Source: Bacteroidota bacterium
Lineage (GTDB): Bacteria > Bacteroidota > Ignavibacteria > Palsa-1295
Assembly: GCA_018266755.1 (NCBI GenBank)
Contig: JAFDZW010000005.1
Coordinates: 1,439,963 to 1,503,962, forward strand
Reading direction: 5' to 3'
Length of the DNA stretch: 64,000 nucleotides
Part shown: positions 63,173 through 64,000 of the stretch, one piece after another
Numbering within the stretch: the stretch's first letter is position 1
Layout: every line of letters starts with the position of its first letter
Notes under the pieces: model-generated
What the model was told of the DNA's origin: nothing
Databases searched by the model: none
What the model saw: only the letters and a program-made list of their open reading frames with translations
Position numbers and translations under genes: made by a program

Positions 63173-63644
63173 CTCTCACCTTGACTCTGGTTACAAACGG
63201 CCTAGATGGAACCCGCCTACAGCCATAAGTCTCACAATCAAATTCTCTAACGCCACCGAACGGGCCGAAGGTTCCGCAACTGGCCACATCCTGCGTTTTT
63301 TTGCTTCCGCGAACACGAGGGTACCGCAGTGGTACCCTCCGTCCAAGCGTGGGGCGCTCCGAAGCCTGCACCCGCTGATGAGGCCGTCGCCTTTCTTAAG
63401 ACGACGAATGAGGTGAAAACCTCCCTGTTGTCAATCAGATCCTGCTTCCGGCAGGATCCCGGGTAGACCCTCGGCGATTTCGCGGCCTGTACCCCGTGTG
63501 GTTGAGTTTTGCCCGATGTTGATGAGCGGCATCGCCGAGGGAGTACATTGTCACACTCAACTGCCACACCCGGAAAACTGGCAGATGAGACACTCTCTCT
63601 TCTAGCAGACCGCAGCGCTCACTAACCCATCACGCTGCGGTCTG
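63141..63644 (-). ncRNA. putative ~500-nt structured RNA with a pseudoknot
   Basis: Between a TAnnTTTG element at 63648-63655 and the terminator at 63134-63172 there is no convincing open frame but many helices: 63606-63617/63633-63644 (12 bp perfect), 63468-63478/63531-63541 (11 bp), 63317-63325/63331-63339 with GGTACC ends, 63438-63445/63451-63458, AGGTGAAAACCT at about 63410-63421, and a long-range helix 63496-63507/63555-63569 crossing the 63468-63541 stem (pseudoknot). Motifs of RNase P RNA, tmRNA, 6S, SRP RNA or group I/II introns were looked for and not recognised. It is GC-rich next to AT-rich flanks. Confidence 0.45.
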
Positions 63645-63647
63645 ATA

Positions 63648-63655
63648 CAAAAATA
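63648..63655 (-). promoter_or_regulatory. candidate -7 element of the putative ncRNA
   Basis: TATTTTTG on the minus strand matches TAnnTTTG; the first helix of the RNA starts 4-11 bases downstream. The -33 position lacks a TTG. Confidence 0.35.
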
Positions 63656-63862
63656 ACCTACGATGAGTACAATCCTACTACTCAGAAAGTACTCAATTTG
63701 AAAATTGACCCATAATAATCCGGCAATAAATCGACGGGTATATTTGACAGACCGATTAATGATAACTATATGATATTAAATGCTTTGGAGAAATTGAAAA
63801 ACCTGAGATTCTACGCGGACGCTTGGAAATACACAATAAATGTTGGTACTCAGACCGAGTAC

Positions 63863-64000
63863 CTATATGGAGGAAAGAAACAAATGCATGCTCTCACTTT
63901 CCGAAAGACCGATCTTTTTCCTCGCGCGATAACGGTGGTTTTCGACACTGCGCTCGGAGATACTGAGAATATTCGCTATCTCTTTAGAAGTCAACTCGAT
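63863..64000 (-). CDS. LuxR/GerE-type HTH regulator, C-terminal part only
   Basis: The minus strand reads in from the right edge as IELTSKEIANILSISERSVENH, then RYRARKKIGLSESESMHLF and a stop at 63863. This is a LuxR-type (GerE) DNA-binding domain: TSKEIA as helix 2 and SVENHRYRARKK as the recognition helix. Its N-terminus lies outside. Bacteroidota-type regulators of this kind often carry TPR or receiver domains upstream; unknown here. The downstream non-coding RNA candidate is on the same strand. Confidence 0.85.
   Translation of the reverse strand: MELTSKEIANILSISERSVENHRYRARKKIGLSESESMHLFLSSI

Noticed and set aside
63181-63240. GGCCTAGATG and AACCCGCC on the plus strand resembling the RNase P RNA 3' region
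   Set aside because: The conserved upstream core of RNase P RNA is missing, and the hairpin between the two motifs is absent.
63374-63420. CTGATGAG followed by stem-like sequence, resembling a hammerhead ribozyme core
   Set aside because: The required GAAA and cleavage-site strand are not in place; only the octamer matches.
63114-63567. Overlapping open frames on both strands near the right end
   Set aside because: Short, Arg/Ser/Pro-rich, and coinciding with RNA hairpins; they look like non-coding sequence read by chance.

Overview
The window looks like chromosomal DNA of an uncultured member of the Bacteroidota/Chlorobiota (FCB) branch, possibly close to Ignavibacteria or Kapabacteria. 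This rests on three things: nine large secreted proteins with type IX secretion (T9SS) C-terminal sorting domains, several TAnnTTTG promoter -7 elements typical of the Bacteroidota primary sigma factor, and the gene families present. There is no rRNA, so the placement is an inference from gene content. No intact prophage, CRISPR array or insertion sequence was found.

Layout. 1-7.7 kb: housekeeping and envelope genes (methyltransferase, acylphosphatase, ssb, an MlaD-like protein, an SDR epimerase, a patatin-BamA fusion, an SDR reductase, a GNAT acetyltransferase), with a structured RNA element at 3.3-3.4 kb. 7.8-37.8 kb: a surface-protein region with nine T9SS cargo proteins (anchor-D repeats, BNR/Ycf48 repeats, an M1 peptidase, BACON-like, cohesin-like and dockerin-like modules, and a ~2,000-residue Pmp-like protein). 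It is interrupted by aat with a VWA-OmpA gene and by the xseA-xseB-dxs cluster. 38-43 kb: a TPR membrane protein, tRNA-Arg, and the colinear run atpC, dnaJ-like, alr, manC, rlpA.

43-49.2 kb: an accessory zone between atpC and atpD, which are neighbours in many relatives. It holds a GIY-YIG gene boxed by inverted repeats, tag, a RecA-fold-like protein without a P-loop, a two-gene operon of a DGQHR-domain protein and an all-alpha (possibly HEPN-like) partner, a broken XRE regulator and a truncated haemoglobin. About 141-bp inverted repeats (44060-44200 and 48903-49044) bound the core. This is the best candidate for an undescribed system.

49.2-64 kb: atpD, two paralogous lipoproteins, an AT-richer stretch (52.0-53.8 kb) of small orphan genes including a SinR/Cas2-like one, then a DUF5686-type outer-membrane protein, an M23 peptidase, a PfkB kinase, a DegP protease, recO, a lipoprotein and a Xaa-Pro aminopeptidase. 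A probable ~500-nt pseudoknotted non-coding RNA (63141-63644, minus strand) follows, and the window ends in the C-terminus of a LuxR-type regulator.

Dispersed palindromic repeats (TCATTCTGAGC family, GGACGGACT palindromes, a TGTAAAA heptamer and others) fill most intergenic gaps and supply the stop codons of three genes. All calls come from reading the sequence. No database search or folding program was run.
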